In this document: in pieces, positions 12,001 to 22,584 of the stretch
Layout: the number at the start of each line of letters is the position of its first letter
How positions within the stretch are numbered: the stretch's first letter is position 1
Origin: Sarcocystis neurona
Lineage: Eukaryota > Apicomplexa > Conoidasida > Eucoccidiorida > Sarcocystidae
DNA: 64,000 bases
NCBI GenBank assembly: GCA_000727475.1
Contig: KL647296.1
Span: 3,967,373 to 4,031,372 of the forward strand
Direction of reading: 5' to 3'
Program-made: the position numbers and the translations under genes
Notes under the pieces: model-generated
The model's database searches: none
The model's input: the letters and a program-made list of their open reading frames with translations, nothing else
What the model was told of the DNA's origin: nothing

Positions 12001-14002
12001 ATGCATGCCTTTATCGTATGGATATGTGTATGTATCTAAGGCATACATGTGTACACATATGTATATATCTAGTTTGTATATAAATGTATATACGCATGCC
12101 TCCATCATATGGATACGTGTACGTATATAAGGTATACATGCATATTTGTATGTTTTATTTGTATGTAGATGCACTCACGCGTGGACGAACTCCGCATGCA
12201 CGACTCCACATCTTCAGCAGTTGTCTATCAATATGTGTCTGTATGGAAATATGTTAATATGTATATATATATATTCATATATGTATATGTATCTCGCACT
12301 CTCTGTCTGTGTCTCTGTGTGTGTCCCTCATATATATATATATATGTGGAATGTAGGGACTGAAGGCCTTTTCACCTGTGCGCATATATATTTGTATTGT
12401 TTGAACGTTTTTGTCAGCATTTTCTCAGCTGTCTGTATAATCACATATATATATATATATTCATATATGCGTATATATGACAAGCAAGAGGTCTGTGCAG
12501 GGGTGCAGCACGTTGGTGTCAGCAGCTGCTGGTGCCGTCGAGCAACCGCAGTGGCTCTCGGGAGATTTTTTTGGAGTCCACGGCGCTTTCCGCGTCCGTT
12601 CCTCTCCGTAGACCCCAAATTTCTGCACTGCTGTAGCGCCGTCAAATCTTCCCCGCTCTGCCCTTTTATTGGCAACGTTCTCCTTTCTAATGGCGGGACC
12701 GCAAGGAACGGCCAAGAAATTCTCTGACGCCGCCGAAACGTACACGTCTCTTTCGCTCTACATATATATGTGTCTGTGAATGTACACACGTGTGTATCTG
12801 TATATATATATGTGTGTGTGTGTGTGCGTATGTATATATGTATATGTGTATGTGTGGGAAAATATGACGGTGTTTAGTATCGGCTTGTGTACTTGTACGG
12901 ACGCCTTGATTTACATATATATATATATATGTATATACGCACATAGACAGGAGGAGGTAGGCGCTGATACATACATATCTACGTACCTCGCTAGGTTTTC
13001 GTACTGTGTGTTGGCGTGTGCGTATATATATATATATATGTTTGGAAGATGAGTTCGTGTAGGTATATGCATGCTGCATATGTAGGTATAGACACGCATA
13101 TGAAAATATATAAATATGTGTATCTGTATGTAGCAAGGTTACGAAGATACACGTGCATGTGTATGATGTATAGTAGACACATGTGTATATCCAGGCAGGT
13201 GTCCATGTACCTCGCACGCATACATATGTGGAGATAAGGGCAGTATTCTGTCTATAATATTACCACGTATGTATATATATGTATATGTAAGAGTGTGTAT
13301 GGTACAGATGTGAGTAGGACCCTGCGATGTGGGCCTTGCTGTTTTTAGACGCTGCTGCACATTGCCTGCTGCGTCTCTTCTGCTGCTGTTGCTTTTCCTC
13401 TTTTGCTGCTGTTCTTCGGCCACCCTGTCGAAGAAGCTGCTGCCCACTTCCTGCTCCTCCTCCTTTCCCTGTTTTCGTCACTTTTTCTTCTTCGTTCGTC
13501 TAGCCCACCCCTGCAGTGGACAGGCAGCCGCTGCTATTCTCTTGCTATGCTGCTGTGCTACTGCTGCTACTGCTGGGACTGCGGTTGCTGTTAGACTGCT
13601 CCACGCCGCTCCGCGGCTGCGTCACGCCCCGCTTCTGCTGCTGCTGCCACTGCTGCTTTTAGTGCTGCTTCTGCTGCTGCTCCTGCTGCTGCTGCATACG
13701 CGTGTGTGTGTGTGTGTGTGTGTGTGTGGGGTTTGGGCGACAGATACGAGACGATGGCGGAGATAGCGGATTTCATGTTTCCTCCGTTGCGGGGACGGGG
13801 AGACGGGAGAGACGAGACAGCAGGGCCGGCGCAGCGACAGCGGCAGGAAGAAGAAGAGGCAGCAGAAGAGCAGGTGCGGCAGAGAAAACGCCTTGCGCAT
13901 GTCTTGCACGTTGACGATGAGGAAATTTATCCTTCTTCGAATTATCTCTGCAGCATGACATGTGCCAATGCGGTCCGCGCTCTGCCGATAATTATCGACT
14001 AG
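1..14002 (+). CDS. LPIN: Lipin-type phosphatidate phosphatase (C-terminal 849 residues; 5' end outside the window)
   Basis: Mg-dependent phosphatidate phosphatase, expected to convert phosphatidate to diacylglycerol at ER and nuclear membranes. Exons: 1-744 (open at the left edge), 2858-3793, 6855-7003, 8524-8717, 10703-10866, 11637-11740, 13744-14002. All junctions are GT-AG, every phase agrees, and the sum is 850 codons. Lipin motifs read across the joins: SLCGHM then [37 protein letters not shown]; the catalytic DxDxT as DVDGT (6981-6995, about residue 603); [75 protein letters not shown]. Glu, Gln and Ala tracts fill exon 1 and the stretch between the middle motif and the catalytic domain (about 3060-3740). 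The N-terminal lipin domain must lie upstream. The exact C-terminus (stop at 14000-14002) is less certain than the catalytic core. Confidence 0.9.
745..2857 (+). repeat. Lipin intron rich in (TA)n, (CATA)n and (TATC)n microsatellites
   Basis: The intron runs between the VRV-side donor (gtacgc at 745) and the acceptor cag at 2855-2857. It contains several TA/CATA blocks (about 1230-1370, 2590-2620) and a TATC/CTAT block (about 1650-1870). Near its 3' end a short block, tgcatgcgt followed by a pyrimidine/GT run and caggtgtc, occurs twice (about 2712-2740 and 2832-2861). Only the second copy is the acceptor used here. Confidence 0.75.
3808..4553. other. Assembly gap (run of N)
   Basis: This is a run of 746 unknown bases inside a lipin intron. 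It begins 14 bases after the donor at 3794 and is flanked by CTG-repeat and (CATA)n sequence. Its true length is unknown, and an unseen exon cannot be strictly excluded. However, the flanking exons join in phase and read as continuous lipin sequence. Confidence 0.98.
4671..5045. repeat. (CATA)n / (ACAC)n microsatellite block
   Basis: Nearly uninterrupted alternation of cata, caca and cgta tetranucleotides inside a lipin intron. It makes long open frames rich in His, Thr, Tyr and Ile on the plus strand and Cys, Val and Met on the minus strand. These frames are not genes. Confidence 0.9.
5500..5712. repeat. 50-bp minisatellite, about four degenerate copies
   Basis: The anchor acgaga recurs at 5572, 5622 and 5672, exactly 50 bases apart. 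It is embedded in a unit of the form cgcg-catgtctcgcagctag-(c/t)ccagatgacag. A fourth, decayed copy follows at about 5686-5712 and a partial one precedes. The block lies in a lipin intron between two microsatellite blocks. Confidence 0.8.
5940..6060. repeat. Degenerate GC-rich tandem repeat
   Basis: Several imperfect copies of a unit resembling ctgcgcgctgcccggcttta occur in a row inside the lipin intron. The copies vary in length, so this may be a decayed minisatellite. Confidence 0.5.
6385..6615. repeat. (CACATA)n / (CA)n microsatellite block
   Basis: Alternating caca, cata and cgca units lie about 240 bases upstream of the acceptor of the exon that carries the DVDGT motif. Open frames here are repeat artefacts. 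Confidence 0.85.
8990..9310. repeat. Purine-rich and CAG-repeat tract in a lipin intron
   Basis: A gaag/gaga-rich tract begins just after the donor at 8718 and merges into cag triplets (about 9030-9050 and 9150-9300). Long frames on both strands are open here only because CAG repeats lack stop codons. Confidence 0.75.
10205..10660. repeat. CTG-repeat tract directly upstream of a lipin exon
   Basis: Dense ctg/tgc triplets end about 40 bases before the acceptor of the exon starting at 10703. On the minus strand they read as poly-Gln and Arg/Glu. The adjoining intron (10880-11110) carries the opposite orientation, CAG. Confidence 0.8.
11408..11453. repeat. Two copies of a dispersed 14-bp palindromic element
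   Basis: The palindrome ggtgtacgtacacc is at 11440-11453, and the one-mismatch form ggtgtatgtacacc is at 11408-11421. Further copies or near copies occur at 7188-7201, 7407-7420, 16205-16218 and 18151-18164, in introns or intergenic DNA. I found none in the repeat-poor half by eye. Confidence 0.6.
12480..12740. other. Non-repetitive island in a lipin intron
   Basis: About 260 bases of ordinary complexity interrupt an otherwise microsatellite-filled intron. The minus strand is open here with an Arg/Leu-rich translation. I see no family motif or clear splice pair, so this is noted only as unexplained sequence. Confidence 0.3.
13370..13730. repeat. CTG-repeat tract and (GT)n upstream of the last lipin exon
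   Basis: ctg/tgc triplets (13370-13700) are followed by an uninterrupted gt run (about 13702-13728). The last lipin exon starts at 13744 after a cag. The GT run probably serves as part of the 3' splice region, as in other introns of this gene. Confidence 0.7.
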
Positions 14003-17000
14003 AGCCTCCTCCCCGTTTTCCTCCTGCTGCCCCTGCTCCTCGTGAAACTGCTGCTTTTGCTGCTGCTGTAGCTGCTGCTCCTCCGTCTTCTTCTGCTGCT
14101 CTTGCTGCCGATGCTGCTGTTCTTGCTGCTCCCGCTCCCGCTGCTGCTGCTGCTCTAACACTGCTGCTGGCGTAGGGCTGTCGGGCGGACGCGCACCAGC
14201 GCACACGCTGGGCGCCTGTAGAGAAGAAAAAGAGCAGCAGCGGAAACGTGCCGGCAGCTGCGAAGGGGAAGAGAGACCTGGCAGAGCAGCCACGCAGAGT
14301 AGTCACGAGATGCAGCAAACGTAGAGAAGCACAGACGCCTCGCAGCCGCCCGAAGCCCCCAAGCCCCCCCGCCTTTCCCTTTTATTCTCCTCCACGGCTG
14401 CTGCGGCGCCGCGGGAAGGCAGTAGGATTACCGGTTCCACTGCTGCTGCTTCTTCGTGTATTCTCTGCTCGTCTCTGCTCGTCTCGTCCTCGAGTGGGTT
14501 TCCTACGTGCTGCCAGTACCCTGCGAGAGAAAGCAGCAAAACTCACTCTCTCTTTCGCACTTTCTCTGTGAACACTCTGGACACGTATATATACGTATGT
14601 ACCTGTTCGTGCATATATATACACATATTTGTATGCATGTACATATGTGGTGGTCGGTGTTCGTAGTGTTGTGCAGTGCTACTCATGAATCCGTACATAC
14701 ACGTGTATGCATGCCAGTAGAAATACGCGTACTGACGGGCTCCTTATACCGGAGACTGACGTCTTTGCTATACATATATATATGTGCAGCTGTGGAAATG
14801 CGTGTGTTGCTCCGCATGCATGTACAAGGGGAGTAGCAGGACAGAGACTCGCCGCGCGGAGCACACTTTTCGAAAGCAGTGTGTGCTTCTGCTTTTCCTC
14901 CGGTGCTGCTTGGGGCACGCAAGAGAATTTAGAGTGAACATGTGCACCAGACAGATGAAAGTGGGAGGGAATTTTTTTTTCGGGGAGATGATACCCCCCA
15001 CAGCCCGACGTGTGTCTGTCGCACGTCCCTGCGTATGCACGTGTCCGCATGTGTGCGGCACTTCGACGTGCTGGGCGAAGCGCCTTCTGCTTCTCCGCGC
15101 CCGGACGGCCACAGAAGAAGAAGAGAGAAAAAAAAGGGGGCCAGCGAAGAGGGACCCGTCTGTGTCTGTGTACACGTAGACGGCTGTCTGTGCATGCAGA
15201 GAGAGAGAGAAAGGAGCACGGAGAACGAGGGGAGAAAGCAGAGCGGAAATGTATTCGTATCCTGGTGTGGGGTCCCCCTGCAGCAGTCGGCTGTGCGTGT
15301 AGGGGGGGGGACGCCGTCTCGTATGTATCAGCGTTGATTGTTGTGTGCAGCAGGTTTCACGCGCGGATGCTGCCGCAGCGCGCAGAGCGGGGGAAACGGC
15401 CGAAGGCAGTTCTTGCCGCCGTTGCTGTTGCTGCATGCGGCCACACGCGTAACAGCAGCAGCAGGGGAAGAAAGGGGGAGATAGAGACTTTCAAGCAGCA
15501 GTCGAAACGACTGCGGTGGCTCGTGCAGACTTGCTGCGTCATGCATACGTGTACAGCAGATACCTGCTGCACGCTGCTGCTGCCGCTGTTTCTCCTCATC
15601 TCGAACAAATGCGCTGCTGCTGCTCCCATCCGAGGAACGACCTGCTGCTGCTGTTTCCACGTTATGATCTATTTGCTGCTGCTCTGCTAGGCTGCCTCCT
15701 TTTTACGGAGGCCTTGCTGCTGCTGCTGCCACTGCTTGGTGGTCCTGTGTTCAACGAGCCCCCTGCTGCTGCTGCTGCCAGTTGGCGTTCATGGCAGCTT
15801 GCGGCCATTGCTGCCCCGCGGTCCGGACGGGCCGCAGTGGTAGACAGCAGCGGGTGGCTGCGGCTCCGTCGTCCGCAGCGAGAGGAAGATTTATCACACA
15901 TATCGTAGCCTGATTGAAGCAGCCTAAATTCGCCTGGGAGTGAAAAAGAGGAGAAAAAGAAGCAGACACCCAGTGTATTCGGGTCGTGACGCGCGGCGAA
16001 AACTCAGCAGCGCACATGAGCCTGGGGAGAATACTAATGGCCAGTGTCTCAAGTCGTGGCGTATTACATTCGTGTAAGTGAGAAAGAGAGAGGAAAGAGG
16101 AGAAGAGGGAAGGTTCAGTCGCTCTAGAAAGTTGGTTTCGTGTTCCGGGGGAAAGGGGCTTCAGCGGCCTCAGCTGCGATGTGCGGGTTGAGGCGCAGAT
16201 TTCGGGTATACGTACACCACAGAGAGAGACAGAGCGACGCCGCCGCACTCCGGATGTGTGGGTGTCCGTACACGGCAGCAACCCTCGCGCGACGGGAGGG
16301 ACATCATTGTAGGAAGAATATCCTCTTGTGTTTGTTGTGTGCGTGTCTCGGCATGCATGCGTTTTTGATAAAATTTCGAGTGACATCATCACTTGACACT
16401 TCGATGTTTCGGCGTTGGGATAGGAAGTCCCTCTGAATAATTTACGAGAGGAGGAAAAAGAAAGACGCAGTAATCGAGGGGGGGGAGGGGGAGAATATCT
16501 GCTGATCGAAACTTCACGTGGCTGCCTGGCGGTCGCGTTAGTACCAGCGCCGGCACTCTCGCGGCTGGCACACGTTGTCTTGTTGCTTCTTAGAGAAAGC
16601 GAGGCGTCAGATAAGTGTATGCCGCGCATATAAATACCTACTCGTATATATAGAGATTTGTGTGTATGTGTGTCCCGTCATAGACGTATATATATATGTA
16701 TACGTGTATTTCGGGGGGAGGAGAAATGTTGCGTATCTCGGTTTTGTCTATCGAGAGAAGAAAGGTGGGTAGAGAAAGGTACACACACACACATTCTGTG
16801 TCTATTTGGACTCGCTGCATGCCCAGGGTAGACGACAGGTATTTGTGTATAGGTGGGCCTTTATGGATCGACAGCTCGGTCAACAGGTAGGTAGGTAGGG
16901 AAGGTTGAGAAGATCAGGAGAGAGACCGGCACACAAGTCTGCGCGGATAAAACTTTTTGACAGACGCAGTTCAAACAATTGCTTCTGTGTCAACTGGATG

Positions 17001-20000
17001 CGCGGGGGCTCGCGAGTAGGGCGATGATGGTACGGGATTTTGGAGGTACAGGCGAGAAAGACGAAGAAGGGGGGAGACGACTTTTCCTTCATTTTGGGAC
17101 CCTTTTTCCGAGAGAATGAATAGTGTTTGTTTGTCCCTGTGAGTCGGAGAAGAGAGGGTGGGGGAGGACCGGAAGGGACAAAATTTCAGTTGAGGCGGGC
17201 ACAAAAGAAGACCGCGTCGTTTTTCTGTATGCAGACGTTCGACGTCATCGACCGTAGTTAAGGTGTTGTGAGGGAAGGGCAGCGTGCTGCAGGGAAGCGG
17301 GGAGGAGGAGCAGGAGCAGCAGCAGCGGCATCTGTTTCCCGCGTCCTGCTGCCGTTGCTGCTGTTCTACTCGCCGACCTTGCAGCGAGCGTCGCGAGGCT
17401 TCGCATGTTCTTGTTTCCCCTCTGTGTGTATGCGTACCGGTACTTCTTTGAAGTTCCTGGGGAGAGGGGAAGATCCTTTGAACGTGTGGCTAGCTGTTCA
17501 CAAGAACATTTGACTAGAAAGAAGATACAGGGAAGAGAAGCCATATTCTGTAATACCTGTACAGCCCCCTCGGAAAAGTCCATACACGTGTAGCAAAGAC
17601 GGACGAATAAGAAATCCTGTAGACGTGCCGCAGCTCATCTGCTGCGTTTTTCTGGCGCATGCGATCCCGTCTTTTTTCACAAATGTTTGCTATTCGTAGT
17701 TCTCCCCAGCGGCTCTCGCGTGTCCGGTGAGCACGTTGACGGTCTTCTTTTCGACTGCGCAGAGCCTGCTGCGGCCTCGTGTCGCGCGCTGCTGCATGCG
17801 TCGGGCCCACGCCACTCGCCGTTTTCCTCCGGACACAGAGATCTGTCCGTCCAGGTTAATTGGGACTCGTGTAGATAGAGACACGTATTTATGCGCGTTT
17901 ACATGTGTACGTATATTTGTAGATGTGTGCGTGTGTGTGTCCGTAGATAACAGCTAGTTCGAAAGAAACAAATGTGGGGATGTCTTGTGAGAGGAAGGGA
18001 AGAGTTGGCTTGTCTTTTTGACCTGCGTCCATACGTGTTCCCATTTATGCATACGTTCGGGTATGTATATGTCGCCTGTATGCAGCGTATACATATATGA
18101 TGTACTTCTGCGTTCCTGTTGCATGCGTGTGTATGTGGAGGCGTGCGTCTGATGTATGTACACCTCACCCCGTGTGCCTGGGGACAGGTGGCAACGACGA
18201 AATGCAGCGACTGCATTCCTTTTCTCGTCAGGAGACGACGCATCTCCCGAGTAGCAGCGTAGGCATGCCCTCTCTTTGTGCGTGCATTCATTCTGTATCT
18301 GTCTCTGTGTCTGTGTATATCTGTTTATATTTCCGTGTGTCTGAGTTTTTGTCTACAAGCAAGCTGGGGTGTATATACATGTATGTAAATATTTGTATAT
18401 GTGTGTGTGTGTGTGTCTGTGTCTCTGTATCCCTGTGTCTCTGTCTGCGTATATAAGCAAGATAATGTGTATATATATATGTGTGTACACATATGTATAA
18501 ATATTCGTGTATGTGTCAACAGGCACGGGCGTGTGTTGGTCTCTCGTTTGTGTTGAATTCGTGTTGTCCTTGTAGAGGTGCGTGCTGTCCACACAGGAGG
18601 ACCCCGTACGAAAATATGTGTGTACTACGGATAGAGTATGTGTGTGCCTTTGCGGGGAGGAGAGGGAGGGGGCAAAGGCGTATGACGTGTGTTTGTGGGA
18701 GTTGATGAGGACCTCAAATACGTGTTTAGCACGTGGGAGAAGCCGTACGGAAGCACATGCAATTTTTTGCACATACGTATGCGCAGGAAGGTTGCTGCTT
18801 CACACTCTCTGCATATGGCGGCTCTGCGACGGTCGCTGCCATGGGGGCGCTGCTGCTGTCGTTTGCTGTCATGCGTCTCACGGGAGGTCCCGCATGCGTC
18901 CGCGTTTTGTCTGAGTGAATGTTTTCTTCCGTCGGTGTCCACTCGGCTGCGAGCAGCAGCAGTAGCAGCGACACCCGCCGCGCAGGGGAGTAGTAGTAGT
19001 CGTCGTCGGAGCGGACGCCGAGGAGTTCCGCAGCAGCAGCAGCAGCACCCCCACTACTAGGGGGATGAAAAGAAAAAGAAGAGGCGGCAGCAGCAGCTGC
19101 AGCAGAAGCTGCAGCAGCAGCGATAGGAAGCGGAGGAGCGGCAACAGCAGCGGCACGCCCAGGACGGGCGGTCGCAGAAACGCATCAGCAGAAACGCAGC
19201 AGCAGAAAATGGAACAACAGACAGCTCGCTGAGCTGAAAGGAAAGTGCAACTTTTTATTTTAGTAAAGAGGGTGTCTCAGCAGCAGCAGTAGCGGCAGCA
19301 GAGCGTGTGTGAAAAAAGCTCACAGGCGGTGCTGCGGAGGACCAAGCGGCAAGGTGCCGTCGGGCCAGAATGTGCTCAAAAGAAAGCGCTGCTGCAGCGA
19401 GAGAAAGGATGTGTTGTTGTTGAAAATGTTGGTGGTGTCATTTCTACTGCAGTAGGCCGGTGTAGTTGCTGCTCTTGCAGCTGGTCGGTGCAGCTGCTGC
19501 TCTTGGGACGCAGCTGCTGCTGCTGCTCCTGCGGCTGTGACGCAGCGGAGCGGAAGACGCGTGGAGAGCGGCACACATCTATCTGCTGCTGCTGCTCCTG
19601 CGGCTGTGACGCAGCGGAGCGGAAGACGCGTGGAGAGCGGCACACATCTATCTGCTGCTGCTGCTCGGAGTGTCGGTGACCTTGCTGCGCCAGCACGTGC
19701 TGCGATGCATTGTTGCTTCGTCGCATCTGCTGCACCAGGTGCTGCTGGCCACCGCCGCCGTTTCGGCCTCAGTGGCTGCATGGGGCATGCGTATGTCTGT
19801 CTGCGTATTTCTGTGGGCGTCTTCTCATATATTTTTACGTAGCCGCCGCAGGTGTACGGAAATTCCGTTATGCCTGCGTCGGTGGAACCAGCGTGTTGGC
19901 GGTGCATGCGTCCGTGCACCTCCCACGAGTGTAATAAAAGTGAACGACGAAGGAGAGAGACATGGGCGGGGGACGGGCGTGGGATGCTGGCGGCTGCAGA

Positions 20001-20170
20001 GGAGAGGATGTTCGTTTGTATCTACCCATGGAGGCGACACAGGGAGAACAAGAAGCAGCAAGAGAGAAAGAGACAGAGAGAAGGAGACTAGCGAAAGAAA
20101 AAGAGACGCGTGGGCATGTATGTGTCTCTGAGTTGGGGAAGTTCGTACATATAAACTTCGCGCACAGAGC
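14003..20170. other. Repeat-rich DNA downstream of lipin with no convincing gene
   Basis: CTG/CAG tracts (14020-14170, 15410-15790, 18950-19200, 19440-19760), microsatellites (14580-14790, 18360-18500) and plain sequence alternate. A possible plus-strand exon near 18733-18900 reads HTYAQEGCCFTLSAYGGSAT from its middle but has no recognised relative. Nothing else stands out. The lipin 3' UTR is presumably in the first part. Confidence 0.5.
19514..19665. repeat. 69-bp direct tandem duplication within CTG repeats
   Basis: A unit running from tgctcctgcggctgtgac to the following cacacatctatc is present twice, head to tail, with no visible mismatch. The offset is 69 bases (gctcctgcgg at 19525 and 19594). 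A third partial copy begins but diverges. Sixty-nine is a multiple of three, so any frame through it stays open as a 23-residue repeat. Confidence 0.85.
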
Positions 20171-20175
20171 AGCAG

Positions 20176-20400
20176 ATCACTGCGTAGTGCGCGCTTGGCT
20201 TGTGCGTCGCGTGGTGGTGCGGGGAACAAGAAAAAGAGGCGGCAGCAGCAACGCGATCCCCACGAGGTAGTTTGAAGCGGAGCTGCCATTGTCGAAGCCG
20301 AGATATTCTGGCTGATCGAAGCAGCTGTCCTGCCTGGAGCACGGCGGGACTCTGCCAGCAGCCGCACAGGATACTACTTTGGCAGTGAAGAAGCCATCGT
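20176..20400 (-). other. Strand-ambiguous candidate exon
   Basis: On the minus strand one frame reads VPPCSRQDSCFDQPEYLGFD, then a hydrophobic stretch NYLVGIALLLPPLFLV, and a stop at about 20176. This would fit a secreted or anchored C-terminus, but no upstream acceptor is visible. On the plus strand the same DNA reads AAIVEAEIFWLIEAAVLPGA and YYFGSEEAIVTTRDM. Both look protein-like and I cannot choose between them. Confidence 0.25.
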
Positions 20401-21182
20401 GACAACCCGCGACATGCGTATATTTATGTGCGTGTGTTTTTGTGTATGTTTGTGTGTATACACGTGTATGCGGCGTCTGAGTGTGCGTGTTTTCCTAGAC
20501 GTGGAAATGCTGCGCGAAGGATGAGCCGCCCGGGGGGCCACGTGTTATTTCTGTGTAGATGGGATAGGTGGAGCGCGCGTGTGTGTGTGGAATTGTGTGA
20601 CACATGCTGCGGCGTATAAGCGTGGGAAAGACCAGCAGCCGTCTCACAAGAGGTGGGGAGACAACGCAGCAGCAGCAGCCGGAGGACGCGTTTCGCATTT
20701 CGGCGGACAGAAAGACAGACAGGGAAACAAAAAGGAAAGGTGGTATAGTAGGATACGTGTGTGGACAGGGTACACAGCAGGTGCCTGCCGGGGGTTTTTT
20801 TCTGTTTCAGGTCCATTGTTTGTCCCTTTGATCTCTGCCTGTCTTCCACCAGTCTGTGCGCGCGACCGCGCGGCTGCGGGGAAGAAGCAGGAATGTCGTG
20901 TGAACGGATAGAGAGAGAGAGAGAGAGGGCTGCGCGATGGTGTGCGGGCGCTGGCCTGATGGGAGGCTGCTGCGTGTTGCGTGCACTTCTGAACGGCTGT
21001 TACCGTCCCCCACAGTCGATTTCTTTCTTTCAACTGCATTCCTCTCGGTTCGTTCGTTCCTCGGTTCGGTTCGTTCGCTTCGAGTGTGAGAGACTGCGGA
21101 GGCACGGCCTGCCCCTTGCGCTGCACGACCGGCAGCGCGTCTACGCTGCTGCGACTTTCCCACAGGTGCGCATTTGTTGCAG

Positions 21183-21280
21183 GTGCTGCTGCACCCACAC
21201 GAGACAGATGTGCAGCCGCCCAAAGAAACAGCAGCAGCGCAGGACGCAGACGGCTGCCGCGCTGGCACTGCTGCTTGGTG
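21183..21280 (+). other. Candidate exon of the Ala-rich gene
   Basis: After the acceptor tttgttgcag the plus strand reads VLLHPHETDVQPPKETAAAQ. A possible donor gtgatg lies at about 21279. It is probably upstream coding sequence of the plus-strand gene that ends at 27864. No family is recognised. Confidence 0.3.
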
Positions 21281-21558
21281 ATGGGAAACACGTGGTTGCC
21301 GTCTCGGTGTGAGCGCAGTGAAGGAGACAGCACGACACAACGGCTGCAGCCCAGGCCGCTGCGGCAAGAGCAGCACTTCCCCAAAAGCAGTAGTAGCGGC
21401 AGGAGCTGCAGAAACAGCAGCAGCTTCAGGAGAGCAGCGTGTGGAGCAAAATACCAGCAGCAGCTGCAACAGTCGCGCAGTAGCAGCAGCAGGATCTCGA
21501 GCAGTCTAGTAGCGACAGCAGTGTCAGAGAGTGCCTTCTTAGAAAGGTGGCTGCAATA

Positions 21559-21775
21559 GCTGCTGCTGAGGCGGCAGCAGCACCGGCAGCCCAAGCAGTG
21601 TGCTGCTCAGAGCGCCGGGACAGCGGCAGCAGCTGCTGAACAAGTGGTCGTAGCAGAGCTCGGAGCAGCACCGCAAACGCAATTGTCGCAGCAGGCGCCG
21701 CGTGTTGAAAATACGCAGAAGAAGCAGCACCTGGACCGATGCCAGGAGCTGCTGCTGCACAAAGACGTCCATCTC
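21559..21775 (+). other. Candidate exon of the Ala-rich gene
   Basis: After an in-frame tag the plus strand is open and ends QAPRVENTQKKQHLDRCQEL then LLHKDVHLY, followed by GT-rich DNA that could supply a donor. The charged, non-repetitive end suggests a real exon. The start within the CAG tract cannot be fixed. Confidence 0.35.
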
Positions 21776-22074
21776 TATGTGTACGTGTATGTTTGTTTGT
21801 GACAGGTCTATATGCAAATAAGAAGAATTTGCACAAGCGAGGCCTCAACAGGAACGCAGGCACACGGGCGCAGCATATTGTTATCTACCTCTCTTCTTCC
21901 TCTTCTTCCTGCGCCCACCGTGGGTGCACCAACGAACGACAGTGCATCCCCCTCTCTCCTCCGCCTACGTATATATATTTCATATGTACATATATGTACA
22001 TACATGTATATGTATATGATATACACATACGCGTTGGTGGGTGGTATGTATCTCTACACCTTTGTTTTATAGGC

Positions 22075-22179
22075 GCACAAAGATGCGCGTCCCCGTATCA
22101 GCTTCTTGTCCGGGTCTACGTATGGCTCACTGCACAAGCGTTCATCGGTGAATTTCTCCGTGTAGAGTATGACCATGTC
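22075..22179 (+). other. Candidate exon of the Ala-rich gene
   Basis: After the acceptor tttgttttatag the plus strand reads SPYQLLVRVYVWLTAQAFIG then EFLRVEYDHV, ending at a possible gt donor after gtcg. The hydrophobic/aromatic pattern and acceptor quality support a real exon. I do not recognise the family. Confidence 0.4.
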
Positions 22180-22584
22180 GGTTACACATGCGTGCATCGT
22201 TTATGTATCTACGTATATATATATATATATATATATACATGGATTTGTGTGTGTATTCATATAGACACGTGTGTGTATATGTATATGTATATACATAGGT
22301 GCGCGTGTGCTTCTATATTAATGCTTCAACCTGCAGGTGTCTGCACGCGTACGTGCATGCGCTTGTCTGTGTGTGTATGGGTGTGTATACATATGTTCGT
22401 ACGCGTGGGTTTCTACACGCATGCGTCTGTGTCGAGGAAACGGGACACACAGGCCCATGTGGACGCGCGTTTCAAGCGAAAGAGGGGGTGGCGCGGGCGT
22501 CTTTTTGCACAAATGGCAGCCAGCTCGGACAGAAAGAGGAAGTGGTGTTTCGTACGGTGTTTCTGCATGCGTGGTGATGGCGTG

